Source: Sphaerochaetaceae bacterium
GTDB lineage: Bacteria > Spirochaetota > Spirochaetia > Sphaerochaetales > Sphaerochaetaceae
Length of the DNA: 5,186 nt
Direction of reading: 5' to 3'
Assembly (NCBI GenBank): GCA_016302165.1
Contig: JAEDOD010000111.1
Location: 1 to 5,186 of the forward strand
In this document: positions 1-5,181 of the stretch, piece after piece
Numbering within the stretch: position 1 is the first letter of the stretch
How the letters are laid out: the number at the start of each line of letters is the position of its first letter
Position numbers and translations under genes: made by a program
The notes under the pieces: model-generated
Database searches by the model: none
What the model saw: only the letters and a program-made list of their open reading frames with translations
What the model was told of the DNA's origin: nothing

Positions 1-9
1 GGGCAGGCG

Positions 10-16
10 CCCTCCT
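10..16 (-). promoter_or_regulatory. Ribosome-binding site of a gene starting just off the left edge
   Basis: Read on the minus strand this is AGGAGGG, a near-perfect Shine-Dalgarno sequence. It lies 19 nt past the hpf stop codon, with nine further bases before the window ends and no start codon in them. The normal SD-to-start spacing puts the start at or just beyond base 1. No terminator lies between hpf and this site, so the next gene is probably in the same operon. In many bacteria the gene after rpoN-hpf is a PTS regulator (ptsN, or hprK in spirochaetes and Firmicutes), but its identity cannot be seen here. Confidence 0.5.
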
Positions 17-35
17 GATCTAATTTGAATCCTGG

Positions 36-332
36 TCAGTTATCCTTGACCAGCTCCTTTTCCTTTTTGGCAACAGACTGGATCTTGTCTGCAATCTTTT
101 CTATTCCTTCATAGAGCTCATAGCAGTCAATGCTGACCACCTTCTCCTTTCTCCAGACAAAATGAAGGATTGCATCGATGTGGAATCCGATTCCCTTGGC
201 CTCCTTCTTTACAGCAATGTCCAGATCATGAAGATAATCCTCTGCAAAGGATACCTTCTGGAGCTTCTTGTCGAGAAAAGCTCTGTCTTCGTCGTTTGGT
301 GTGTAGCCGATGCCTCTGAAAGTGATGTTCAT
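36..332 (-). CDS. hpf: Short ribosome hibernation promoting factor (HPF/RaiA family)
   Basis: This 98-residue protein probably binds the small ribosomal subunit in stationary or starved cells and helps store ribosomes in an inactive state. It opens with MNITFRG, the usual first strand of the HPF/YfiA fold, followed by a helix (about residues 13-32), strands around 35-43, 47-58 and 61-67, and a basic C-terminal helix (about 70-95). It lacks the extra C-terminal dimerisation domain of long HPF, so it is the short form. The C-terminal part is divergent: the usual D-x-Y-x-A-I-D helix start appears as DCYELYEGIE. The start at base 332 is fixed by an ideal AGGAGGT six bases upstream. A longer in-frame reading from base 437 has no such site and adds non-conserved residues. 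Its position directly after rpoN matches the classical rpoN-hpf order, which supports the call. Confidence 0.87.
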   Translation of the reverse strand: MNITFRGIGYTPNDEDRAFLDKKLQKVSFAEDYLHDLDIAVKKEAKGIGFHIDAILHFVWRKEKVVSIDCYELYEGIEKIADKIQSVAKKEKELVKDN

Positions 333-336
333 GATT

Positions 337-343
337 ACCTCCT
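337..343 (-). promoter_or_regulatory. Strong Shine-Dalgarno deciding the hpf start
   Basis: The minus strand reads AGGAGGT followed by a 4-nt spacer (AATC) and then ATG. This is the best ribosome-binding site in the window. It selects the ATG at 330-332 over the upstream in-frame start at 437. Confidence 0.85.
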
Positions 344-404
344 CTTCCTTATGGCTTTGCCTCTTCACGATATTCCTTTTGACGGAAAAACTATTTCTAT
401 CATC

Positions 405-433
405 ATTATCGGTCCCAATGGGCCAAAACACAA
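405..433 (-). promoter_or_regulatory. Candidate sigma-70-type promoter for hpf
   Basis: On the minus strand there is a -10-like GATAAT (405-410, five of six to TATAAT). It is separated by 17 bp from a -35-like TTGTGT (428-433, three of six to TTGACA). Transcription would begin near base 398 and leave a leader of roughly 65 nt before the hpf start. This would let hpf be expressed apart from rpoN, as expected for a stress-regulated hibernation factor. No GG/GC sigma-54 (-24/-12) signature was found in the gap. The call rests on pattern matching only. Confidence 0.45.
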
Positions 434-530
434 ACAAAAATAAAGGCCAAAGGGGGAGGAGAAGGGTTTTCTGCCCGCTAAAAGGATAGACGTAAAGGAA
501 TAGGGAGGGAGAAAATAATTATCTCTGACT

Positions 531-563
531 TTGCCATAAAGGGGAAAATGGTCCTTTTGGCGA
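531..563 (-). terminator. Hairpin downstream of rpoN, possible weak terminator or RNA-end stabiliser
   Basis: Bases 531-542 and 553-563 pair in a stem of about 11 bp (one G-T pair, one bulged base at 537) around a 10-nt loop. It begins 15 nt after the rpoN stop codon. It is not followed on the minus strand by a clean T-run (the next bases are AAAGTCAGAG style), so it is not a standard intrinsic terminator. It could attenuate read-through into hpf, protect the 3' end of the long operon mRNA, or mark a processing site. Only the pairing itself is seen; the function is inferred. Confidence 0.4.
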
Positions 564-578
564 ATAATCTATATCTCT

Positions 579-1937
579 CTATCTGTCCCTGGAGGAATCC
601 AAGGCCATCTCCTGCCGGTATTTGGATACTGTCCTACGGGCGATCATGATTCCTTCCTTCGCCAGGGCGTCAGCTATCTTCTGGTCTGAAAGCTTCTTTC
701 CAGTGGTGTTCTCCCTGATGATCTTCTCGATTCTCAGCTTTACAGAGTTTCTTGATAGGTCATCTCCGTCCTCCTTCTTCACTTCAGAGGAGAAGAAGAA
801 ACGCAAGGGATAGATTCCCCAATCAGTATCCACAGTCTTGGCTGCAGCCATCTTTGACACTGTACTTACGTTCACTCCCATGATCTCTGCAGTTTCAGTC
901 ATGGTAAGGCCCTTAAGGAACATGGGACCATGAAGAAAGAAGTCTCTCTGCTTCTCTGCCAGCACCCGTCCTATCCTCTCAAGGGAGGAGTAGCGGAAGG
1001 AAAGCATCTTCATAAGGTTCTGGGCCGATGTTATGTTTTCTCCCAGGTATTTTGCAGCTTCCTTGCTTTTCTCGTTTCCTTCCTTCTTCAGACTATCGCG
1101 AAGATCCAGGTAGCTCTGGTCTATCTCCACTTCAGGAAGGTCTCCCTTCAGCACCTTCATGTATATGACACCGTCAACTGTGTGGAAGGAAAGCTCCGGA
1201 ATAGTGTAATGGGTGTAGTCGGAAGAGTATTTCAGGCCTGGGAATGGGGTAAGGGTACGGATTACAGATAGCATTGCGTCCAGGTCAGCTCTTCCTATCC
1301 TCAGTGCTCTTGCCAATGCGTCCAGCCTGTTGTCTTTAATGTAATCTAGGCCATGGTAGATGATATCCCGGTATCTGGAGACTTCATCCTTGTCCTTCTC
1401 GATTTCCTTTATCTGGAGCATGATGGCTCCTCTCCAGTCCTTGGCTCCCACTCCTGTGGGCTCCATGGCCTGGATTGCCTCCACAGCTTCCTTTGTGTAT
1501 GGCTTAAGGTTTGATGGTAGAGCTTCTTCCGGATTTGGGCCTGTGAAGCCTCTGTCGTCAAGTTCGGAGATAAGGATTTCTGCCGCCTTCTTTACTTCTT
1601 CCGTGAGTTCCATGCAGCCTAGCTGCTTATAGAGGTGCTCCCCTAGGCTTTCCTTTTCTCCCACTGTCTTCTCAAACCAGTCGTTCTCTCCATCGTCACT
1701 GTATTCGCTTCCATTGGCTTCGTCCCGGTACTGTATGGTAGGGGAGGAAGAGTAGGAGGGAATGGCGTCATAGCTTTTCTCTTCTTCTCCTAGATTGATT
1801 ACAGGATTCTTCTCTGCCTCCCTCTTTATCTTCTCCTTCAACTCTTCTGTGGGCAGCGTGACGATCTCCAGCACCTGGATAAGGGATGCATCCATCCTTT
1901 GGGTCTGAGTCATGGAGAGGGATATGTTTTCTGCCAT
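579..1937 (-). CDS. rpoN: RNA polymerase sigma-54 factor RpoN
   Basis: Alternative sigma factor that directs RNA polymerase to -24/-12 promoters and needs an AAA+ activator to open DNA. The 452-residue length is normal for the family. Region I spans about residues 4-50 and includes MTQTQRMDASL and the EAEKNPVI segment, equivalent to the usual Q-rich start and EENP motif. An acidic, variable region II (about 51-95) follows. The core-binding domain starts near 96 and includes EPTGVGAKDW (159-168), the family's P-x-GVGARD motif. The DNA-binding helix-turn-helix is at about 345-367, followed by the conserved FFFSS at 380-384. The RpoN box ARRTVSKYR (433-441) sits near the C-terminus and should contact the -24 element. 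The ATG start is 8 nt after the lptB stop with only a weak upstream AGG, so translation is probably coupled to lptB. The regulon and the partner activator are not visible here. Confidence 0.97.
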   Translation of the reverse strand: MAENISLSMTQTQRMDASLIQVLEIVTLPTEELKEKIKREAEKNPVINLGEEEKSYDAIPSYSSSPTIQYRDEANGSEYSDDGENDWFEKTVGEKESLGEHLYKQLGCMELTEEVKKAAEILISELDDRGFTGPNPEEALPSNLKPYTKEAVEAIQAMEPTGVGAKDWRGAIMLQIKEIEKDKDEVSRYRDIIYHGLDYIKDNRLDALARALRIGRADLDAMLSVIRTLTPFPGLKYSSDYTHYTIPELSFHTVDGVIYMKVLKGDLPEVEIDQSYLDLRDSLKKEGNEKSKEAAKYLGENITSAQNLMKMLSFRYSSLERIGRVLAEKQRDFFLHGPMFLKGLTMTETAEIMGVNVSTVSKMAAAKTVDTDWGIYPLRFFFSSEVKKEDGDDLSRNSVKLRIEKIIRENTTGKKLSDQKIADALAKEGIMIARRTVSKYRQEMALDSSRDR

Positions 1938-1945
1938 AGCCTATC

Positions 1946-2674
1946 TTAATCTCCAAAGTCTCTTCCGAAGTAGATTTCCCGGGCGCTGTCGTTGTCCAGC
2001 ACTTCGTCCCTTGTTCCTGAAACAAGGATCTCTCCGTTTGAGATGATGTGGGCTGTAGTGGTGATCTCCAAAGTGTCCCTTACATTGTGGTCAGTAAGGA
2101 GTATGCCGATTCCACTTCTTGAGAGATGTCGGATTATCTGCTTTATTTCATATACAGCCTTAGGGTCTATTCCTGCAAAGGGTTCGTCAAGAAGAAGGAA
2201 GCGGGGGCTGGTTGCAAGGGCCCTTGCAATCTCTGTCCTTCTTCTTTCTCCTCCTGAGAGAGTGTAGCCATACTGCTTTCTCAGCTTTTCTATTCCGAAG
2301 TTCTCCAATAGTTCCTGAAGCTTATCCTTTTTCTCTTTGGCTGAGAGATTATCCTGGGCTTCCAGCACCAGGGAGATGTTGTCTTCTACAGAAAGCTTAC
2401 GGAAGATGGAAGGCTCCTGGGGAAGGTAGGCCAGTCCCATCTTTGATCTCTGGTGCATGGGAAGGTCAGTGATATTCTCTCCGTTTATGAGGATCTCTCC
2501 GCCGTTGGCCTTGATGAAGCCTACTATCATGTAGAAGGAAGTGGTCTTTCCTGCACCATTGGGGCCCAGAAGCCCTGTGATGTCTCCACTGGCCATGGAG
2601 AAGGACACGTCCTTCACCACGTGCTTCTTTCCGTAATATTTCGAGAGATGCTGGACTTTGAGAGTATCAACCAT
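1946..2674 (-). CDS. lptB: Lipopolysaccharide export ABC transporter ATP-binding protein LptB
   Basis: Cytoplasmic ATPase that powers the LptFG transporter, extracting LPS or a similar glycolipid from the inner membrane and pushing it along the Lpt bridge. All ABC motifs are intact in 242 residues: Walker A GPNGAGKTT (37-45), Q-loop Q86 in YLPQEPSIFRKL, signature LSGGE (139-143), Walker B FLLLDE (159-164), D-loop AGID (167-170) and switch histidine H196 in LLTDHNVRDTLEIT. The YLPQE-x-SIFRKL and TDHNVR stretches are hallmarks of LptB rather than of LivF-type branched-chain amino-acid ATPases. The gene begins inside the end of lptA (ATGGTTGA, 8-nt overlap), so translation is coupled. The membrane partners LptF and LptG are not in this window. 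Confidence 0.97.
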   Translation of the reverse strand: MVDTLKVQHLSKYYGKKHVVKDVSFSMASGDITGLLGPNGAGKTTSFYMIVGFIKANGGEILINGENITDLPMHQRSKMGLAYLPQEPSIFRKLSVEDNISLVLEAQDNLSAKEKKDKLQELLENFGIEKLRKQYGYTLSGGERRRTEIARALATSPRFLLLDEPFAGIDPKAVYEIKQIIRHLSRSGIGILLTDHNVRDTLEITTTAHIISNGEILVSGTRDEVLDNDSAREIYFGRDFGD

Positions 2675-3296
2675 TGATGGTCCCCTTTATTCTTCCTGAA
2701 AGGGAGATGGTGTTATCTGAAGTGTCTACAGTAATCATTTCAGCTTCGTAGCTGTCTCCCTTCCATTCAACCCTGGCCCCTCCGAGAAGGGAAAGAATGC
2801 CGCTGTTTCTGTCAAAAGTCACAGATTCAGAGGAGCATTTCATAACTTCTCCATCAGCCACCTTCATGAGAGTGACCTGCATTCCCATTTCCAGCTTTTC
2901 ATTCTTCATGTCATATCTGAGGCTTCCTGCCTGGGCGTAGAGCTGGTCTGGAATGTCATCAAGCTCAAAAAAGGATGAGATTACAAGTATTTCATCTATT
3001 CTGTCGAACCAGAGAATTGATGTCTTGATGGAGATTCCTCTTTCGCTGTCTGTAATCTCTATCTTCCCTCTGCTTTCGATCTCCTTCCAATCTTCCCCGC
3101 TGAGAGTTATGGAGGAGGCAGTAATCTTCATGCTTCCTGATATTACTTCAGCTCCCTCTGTAAGGCTTACAGATTTCTCTCCCTCCCTCATAATGAGGGT
3201 GCTTTTCCCTCCAGAGAAGGAGATTGAAGCGGAGAAAAGCATAGTGCATAGAGTCAGCATGAAGCTAAGCGCAATAATTCTCCTATTCAAAGTCAA
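2667..3296 (-). CDS. lptA: LptA/OstA-like periplasmic protein with TTG start
   Basis: Probable periplasmic bridge protein of the Lpt system, passing the lipid from LptC towards LptD. The 209 residues start with a signal peptide: basic NRR at 4-6, then a hydrophobic core to about residue 22, with likely cleavage around 22-28. The rest is a run of short beta strands with EGAEVISGSMKITA, GSLRYD and LLGGARVEW segments typical of the OstA/LptA jelly-roll. Sequence conservation is low, as is normal for this family, so position between lptC and lptB carries much of the assignment. No ATG precedes the signal peptide. The best starts are TTG at 3294-3296, or a second in-frame TTG at 3288-3290 that is better spaced from the AAGGAG at about 3300-3305. 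The first ATG (residue 13) would remove the basic signal-peptide start. The gene overlaps the end of the lptC-like gene by 14 nt. Confidence 0.82.
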   Translation of the reverse strand: MTLNRRIIALSFMLTLCTMLFSASISFSGGKSTLIMREGEKSVSLTEGAEVISGSMKITASSITLSGEDWKEIESRGKIEITDSERGISIKTSILWFDRIDEILVISSFFELDDIPDQLYAQAGSLRYDMKNEKLEMGMQVTLMKVADGEVMKCSSESVTFDRNSGILSLLGGARVEWKGDSYEAEMITVDTSDNTISLSGRIKGTING

Positions 3297-3813
3297 GTTC
3301 TCCTTTCTCTATAGACTGGAAGGTATATGTACCTGTCCTGAGGTCACCTTTGAAGTCTGTCCCTTCAAAGCGCCCTTCCTTTGATTCTACCATGACTGGG
3401 CCTGGAGCGGAGATGGTATCTTCCTCTCTATTATAGTCTATTTTCTCCGCGTTAATCTTCATGCCATTATCTTCATCCAGGAAAGTGACCCCAGAAAGGA
3501 GATTGATTTCATCTCCCTCTGTGTTGATCCTTCCTTCCCCGGCGCTTCCGGATATTACTCTCTCACCTTTGGTGGTGAAGGTCATATCCTCCACCAGGGC
3601 ATAGCTCTCTTCAGAGTAGAAGGTGATTTTCTTTGCATACAGCTCCAGAGGCTCAGAGCCCTCTTCCCCGATGATGTATCTTGAGTTCTCCAGAATTACA
3701 TCTGGGTATTTCCCCACTTCCTTCTTCTCTCCATCAACTATGCTTCCTTCCTCCTTCTGGCAGGAGGAGAGGAAGAGAAGGGAGAGAAGAAGGAGAATGA
3801 GGAATCTCTTCAT
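3283..3813 (-). CDS. lptC: LptC-like lipoprotein (LPS export periplasmic component)
   Basis: Probable LptC, the component that receives lipid from LptB2FG and hands it to LptA. The 176-residue product has a lipoprotein signal peptide: MKR, a leucine-rich core, and lipobox LSSC with the acylated cysteine at 18. From about residue 35 it is beta-rich with the LptC pattern: LENSRYIIG, then LELYAKKITFYSEE, GERVISGSAGEGRINTEGDEI, MKINAEKIDYN and GRFEGTDFKGDLRTGTYTF. E. coli LptC is instead tethered by an uncleaved N-terminal helix, so this version is predicted to be lipid-anchored. The +2 residue is Gln rather than Asp, so inner-membrane retention is not assured by enterobacterial rules. A GGAGG site (3821-3825) lies 7 nt before the ATG, which overlaps the upstream stop as ATGA. 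The family (DUF1239/LptC) diverges quickly, so a general OstA-like lipoprotein is the alternative. Confidence 0.82.
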   Translation of the reverse strand: MKRFLILLLLSLLFLSSCQKEEGSIVDGEKKEVGKYPDVILENSRYIIGEEGSEPLELYAKKITFYSEESYALVEDMTFTTKGERVISGSAGEGRINTEGDEINLLSGVTFLDEDNGMKINAEKIDYNREEDTISAPGPVMVESKEGRFEGTDFKGDLRTGTYTFQSIEKGELDFE

Positions 3814-4205
3814 TCCTTATCCTCCAGGGTAGGAGAGAAGTAATGCTTCTTGATACGGAAGATTAACGCTGAAATGAGAAAGCCCAGGCCCATGAAAGAT
3901 AGACCTGTGAAGGCCATTGATATTTCGCTTTTTGCTATGAGGCTTCCAAGATAGTATCCGGGAAGAAAGAGGATAAGGGGAAGTCCAAGAGATAGGAGGA
4001 CGGAAACAGTTGCCTTTCCTTCCGGCACATCCACTAGTATACGGTCTCCCTTCTCAACCTTGAAGCCCTTTGGATTCTCCACCTCGAAGGTGGTGTCGCG
4101 ACCGCGGCAGAACATTTCGCTTTTGCAGCCTGAGCAGACGGTGGCATCACAGCCCACCTTGATTCTTCCTTCGCTACTCTCTATTACAGTTACGCTCTTC
4201 TTCAT
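3810..4205 (-). CDS. rseC: RseC/MucC-family cysteine-rich inner-membrane protein
   Basis: The 131-residue protein has the two-part plan of the SoxR-reducing system/RseC (MucC) family. An N-terminal soluble domain carries four cysteines at 19, 24, 27 and 33 (C-x4-C-x2-C-x5-C), followed by a beta segment to about residue 62. Two transmembrane helices (about 67-90 and 95-116) and a short basic tail come next. In E. coli RseC modulates sigma-E signalling and takes part, with the Rsx/Rnf complex, in reducing SoxR. In other phyla it is usually linked to Rnf-type electron transport. Which role applies here is not shown, and no Rnf or sigma-E genes are in view. It is joined by 4-nt ATGA overlaps to both neighbours, so it is co-translated with the lpt genes. 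The start is preceded by a purine-rich GAAGGA site 5 nt upstream. The cysteines could bind a metal or an Fe-S cluster. Confidence 0.8.
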   Translation of the reverse strand: MKKSVTVIESSEGRIKVGCDATVCSGCKSEMFCRGRDTTFEVENPKGFKVEKGDRILVDVPEGKATVSVLLSLGLPLILFLPGYYLGSLIAKSEISMAFTGLSFMGLGFLISALIFRIKKHYFSPTLEDKE

Positions 4206-5011
4206 CTATTTCCTTCCTGAGGCTTCTGGACGTTGACCTTCTCGTCTATGACAGTTATTGCCACTGCCTTTCCGCTTTCTTCGTCGATATCCACCACAAC
4301 TCCCTGGATTCTAGGGTCATCCCAGGCTTCCTTGCTTCTGGTAGGTATCTGTGACTTGTATTTATAGATCTCAGTTTCAGTATCGAAGCCCCCGACGCTC
4401 ATGAAGGAGCCAACCCTGCCGTTATCGCTGATGAATGCAGTTCCCTTCTCCGTTACTCTTTCGTCAGCGCTCAATACCTTGGTATGGGTTCCGATTACAG
4501 CGCTTACCCTTCCGTCAAGGAAGTGGAGCATGGTAGCCTTCTCTGCTGTGGTTGCTGCATGGTACTGAAGGAGAATGATAGGATCTCCTTCCACTTTTTT
4601 TAGAAAGCTATCTATAGACACGAAGGCATTCTGTATGGACTGCCTCATGCCTGAGTGGCCCTGAAGGTTGATGATGAGATAGTTTCTGTTTCTGATGGTA
4701 ATATTCTTCATTCCCTTTCCAGGGCACTGGGGAGGGTAGTTCAATGGACGCAGCACAAAGGAGCACTTCTGCATGAACTCCACGAAGTCTGGCTTATAGA
4801 AGAGCTTCTCTCCTCCGGTGGTAAGATCTATTCCAAGCTTTCCAAGCTGCATAGAATGCATCTTGCCGATGCCGTAGCCGCCTGTCATGCCTTCACCATT
4901 GATGATGGTGTAGTCGATATCGTATTTGCTCTTGATTCCGCTGAGGCCTGACTTTAGGGCAGATATACCGCATCTTCCCACCAGTTCCCCCAAAAATAGA
5001 ATTCTTGTCAT
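4202..5011 (-). CDS. Diverged YmdB-family metallophosphoesterase homologue, probable altered active site
   Basis: The 269-residue protein aligns along its length with the YmdB/TIGR00282 family, whose members hydrolyse cyclic nucleotides through a two-metal centre. Family landmarks are MTRILFLGELVG (1-12), IINGEGMTGGYG (36-47), RPLNYPPQCPGKG (88-100), INLQG (114-118), QYHAATTAEK (149-158), GTHTKV (174-179) and GTAFISDNGRVG. Measured against the B. subtilis YmdB ligands as I remember them, only E40, H151 and H176 persist. D8 is E9, N40 is G41, N67-H68 is G67-E68, and H177 is K178. Catalysis may therefore be lost or changed, although the fold looks intact. The ATG at 5011 fits the family N-terminus but has no clear ribosome-binding site. 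A TTG at 5041 with AAGG 7 nt upstream would add ten residues. It is the first gene of the operon and overlaps rseC by ATGA. The family call is firm; activity is uncertain. Confidence 0.85.
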   Translation of the reverse strand: MTRILFLGELVGRCGISALKSGLSGIKSKYDIDYTIINGEGMTGGYGIGKMHSMQLGKLGIDLTTGGEKLFYKPDFVEFMQKCSFVLRPLNYPPQCPGKGMKNITIRNRNYLIINLQGHSGMRQSIQNAFVSIDSFLKKVEGDPIILLQYHAATTAEKATMLHFLDGRVSAVIGTHTKVLSADERVTEKGTAFISDNGRVGSFMSVGGFDTETEIYKYKSQIPTRSKEAWDDPRIQGVVVDIDEESGKAVAITVIDEKVNVQKPQEGNR

Positions 5012-5032
5012 GAAGAAAAGTTTAATAGCTTT

Positions 5033-5053
5033 GCCCTTCAAGGGCTAGCCTTG
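5033..5053. repeat. Two overlapping short palindromes at the operon head
   Basis: GCCCTT-C-AAGGGC (5033-5045) is a perfect inverted repeat with a 1-nt centre. It runs into GGCTAGCC (5043-5050), a perfect 8-nt palindrome. The second extends to CAAGG/CCTTG arms (5039-5053) if one G is bulged. They lie between the tRNA promoter and the ATG of the YmdB-like gene, and overlap its possible TTG start. They might form alternative hairpins in the operon leader or a protein-binding site, or they may be chance. Confidence 0.35.
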
Positions 5054-5054
5054 C

Positions 5055-5084
5055 TTGACACATAATCCACATACAAGATAACAT
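5055..5084 (+). promoter_or_regulatory. Sigma-70-type promoter for tRNA-Leu
   Basis: A perfect -35 box TTGACA (5055-5060) is followed after 18 bp by TAACAT (5079-5084, four of six to TATAAT). Transcription would begin near base 5091, giving a leader of only about 7 nt before the mature tRNA. The arrangement points away from the minus-strand operon. Confidence 0.65.
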
Positions 5085-5097
5085 TCTCGTTAGATTT

Positions 5098-5181
5098 GCC
5101 CAGATGGCGGAATTGGTAGACGCGCTAGGTTCAGGTCCTAGTTCCGGCAACGGTGTGTGAGTTCGAGTCTCGTTCTGGGCA
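5098..5181 (+). tRNA. tRNA-Leu with anticodon CAG
   Basis: An 84-nt class II tRNA that decodes CUG leucine codons. The acceptor arm GCCCAGA (5098-5104) pairs perfectly with TCTGGGC (5174-5180), followed by discriminator A at 5181, which is the leucine identity base. The anticodon stem CTAGG/CCTAG (5125-5129, 5137-5141) encloses the loop TTCAGGT with anticodon CAG at 5132-5134. The long variable arm forms CCG-GCAA-CGG (5144-5153), a GNRA-type loop. The T arm is GTGAG/CTCGT around TTCGAGT, with two G-T pairs at its outer end. The CCA tail is not encoded (AGAAAT follows the acceptor arm), so it must be added by a CCA-adding enzyme. Confidence 0.97.

Noticed and set aside
1..12. GGGC...GCCC inverted repeat at the left edge as a terminator after hpf
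   Set aside because: The stem is only 4 bp, has no T-run and overlaps a good ribosome-binding site.
333..437. N-terminal extension of HPF starting at base 437
   Set aside because: The ideal AGGAGGT before base 332 and the family N-terminus MNITFRG fix the shorter start. The extension also overlaps the candidate promoter.
162..443. Plus-strand open frame opposite hpf
   Set aside because: It is antisense to hpf and its promoter, has no ribosome-binding site, and its protein shows no recognisable family pattern.
930..1271. Plus-strand open frame opposite rpoN, with hydrophobic stretches
   Set aside because: The antisense of charged purine-rich codons reads as Leu/Ser/Phe-rich, which mimics membrane segments. 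There is no independent start signal.
1768..2025. Minus-strand open frame spanning the lptB-rpoN junction
   Set aside because: It lies in another frame across the ends of two clearly real genes; its low-complexity charged product is a by-product of purine-rich sequence.
3234..3254. Lipobox in the LptA-like protein around Cys17
   Set aside because: The residue before the cysteine is leucine, which does not fit the small residue needed at that position, so a normal cleaved signal peptide is preferred.
2953..3384. Plus-strand open frame opposite lptA/lptC
   Set aside because: It is the antisense shadow of two well-supported overlapping genes; its serine- and isoleucine-rich product has no family resemblance.
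4018..4040. GGCAC-like -24 element of a sigma-54 promoter inside the rseC gene
   Set aside because: It is on the wrong strand for the operon and has no TTGC-type -12 partner at the required spacing.
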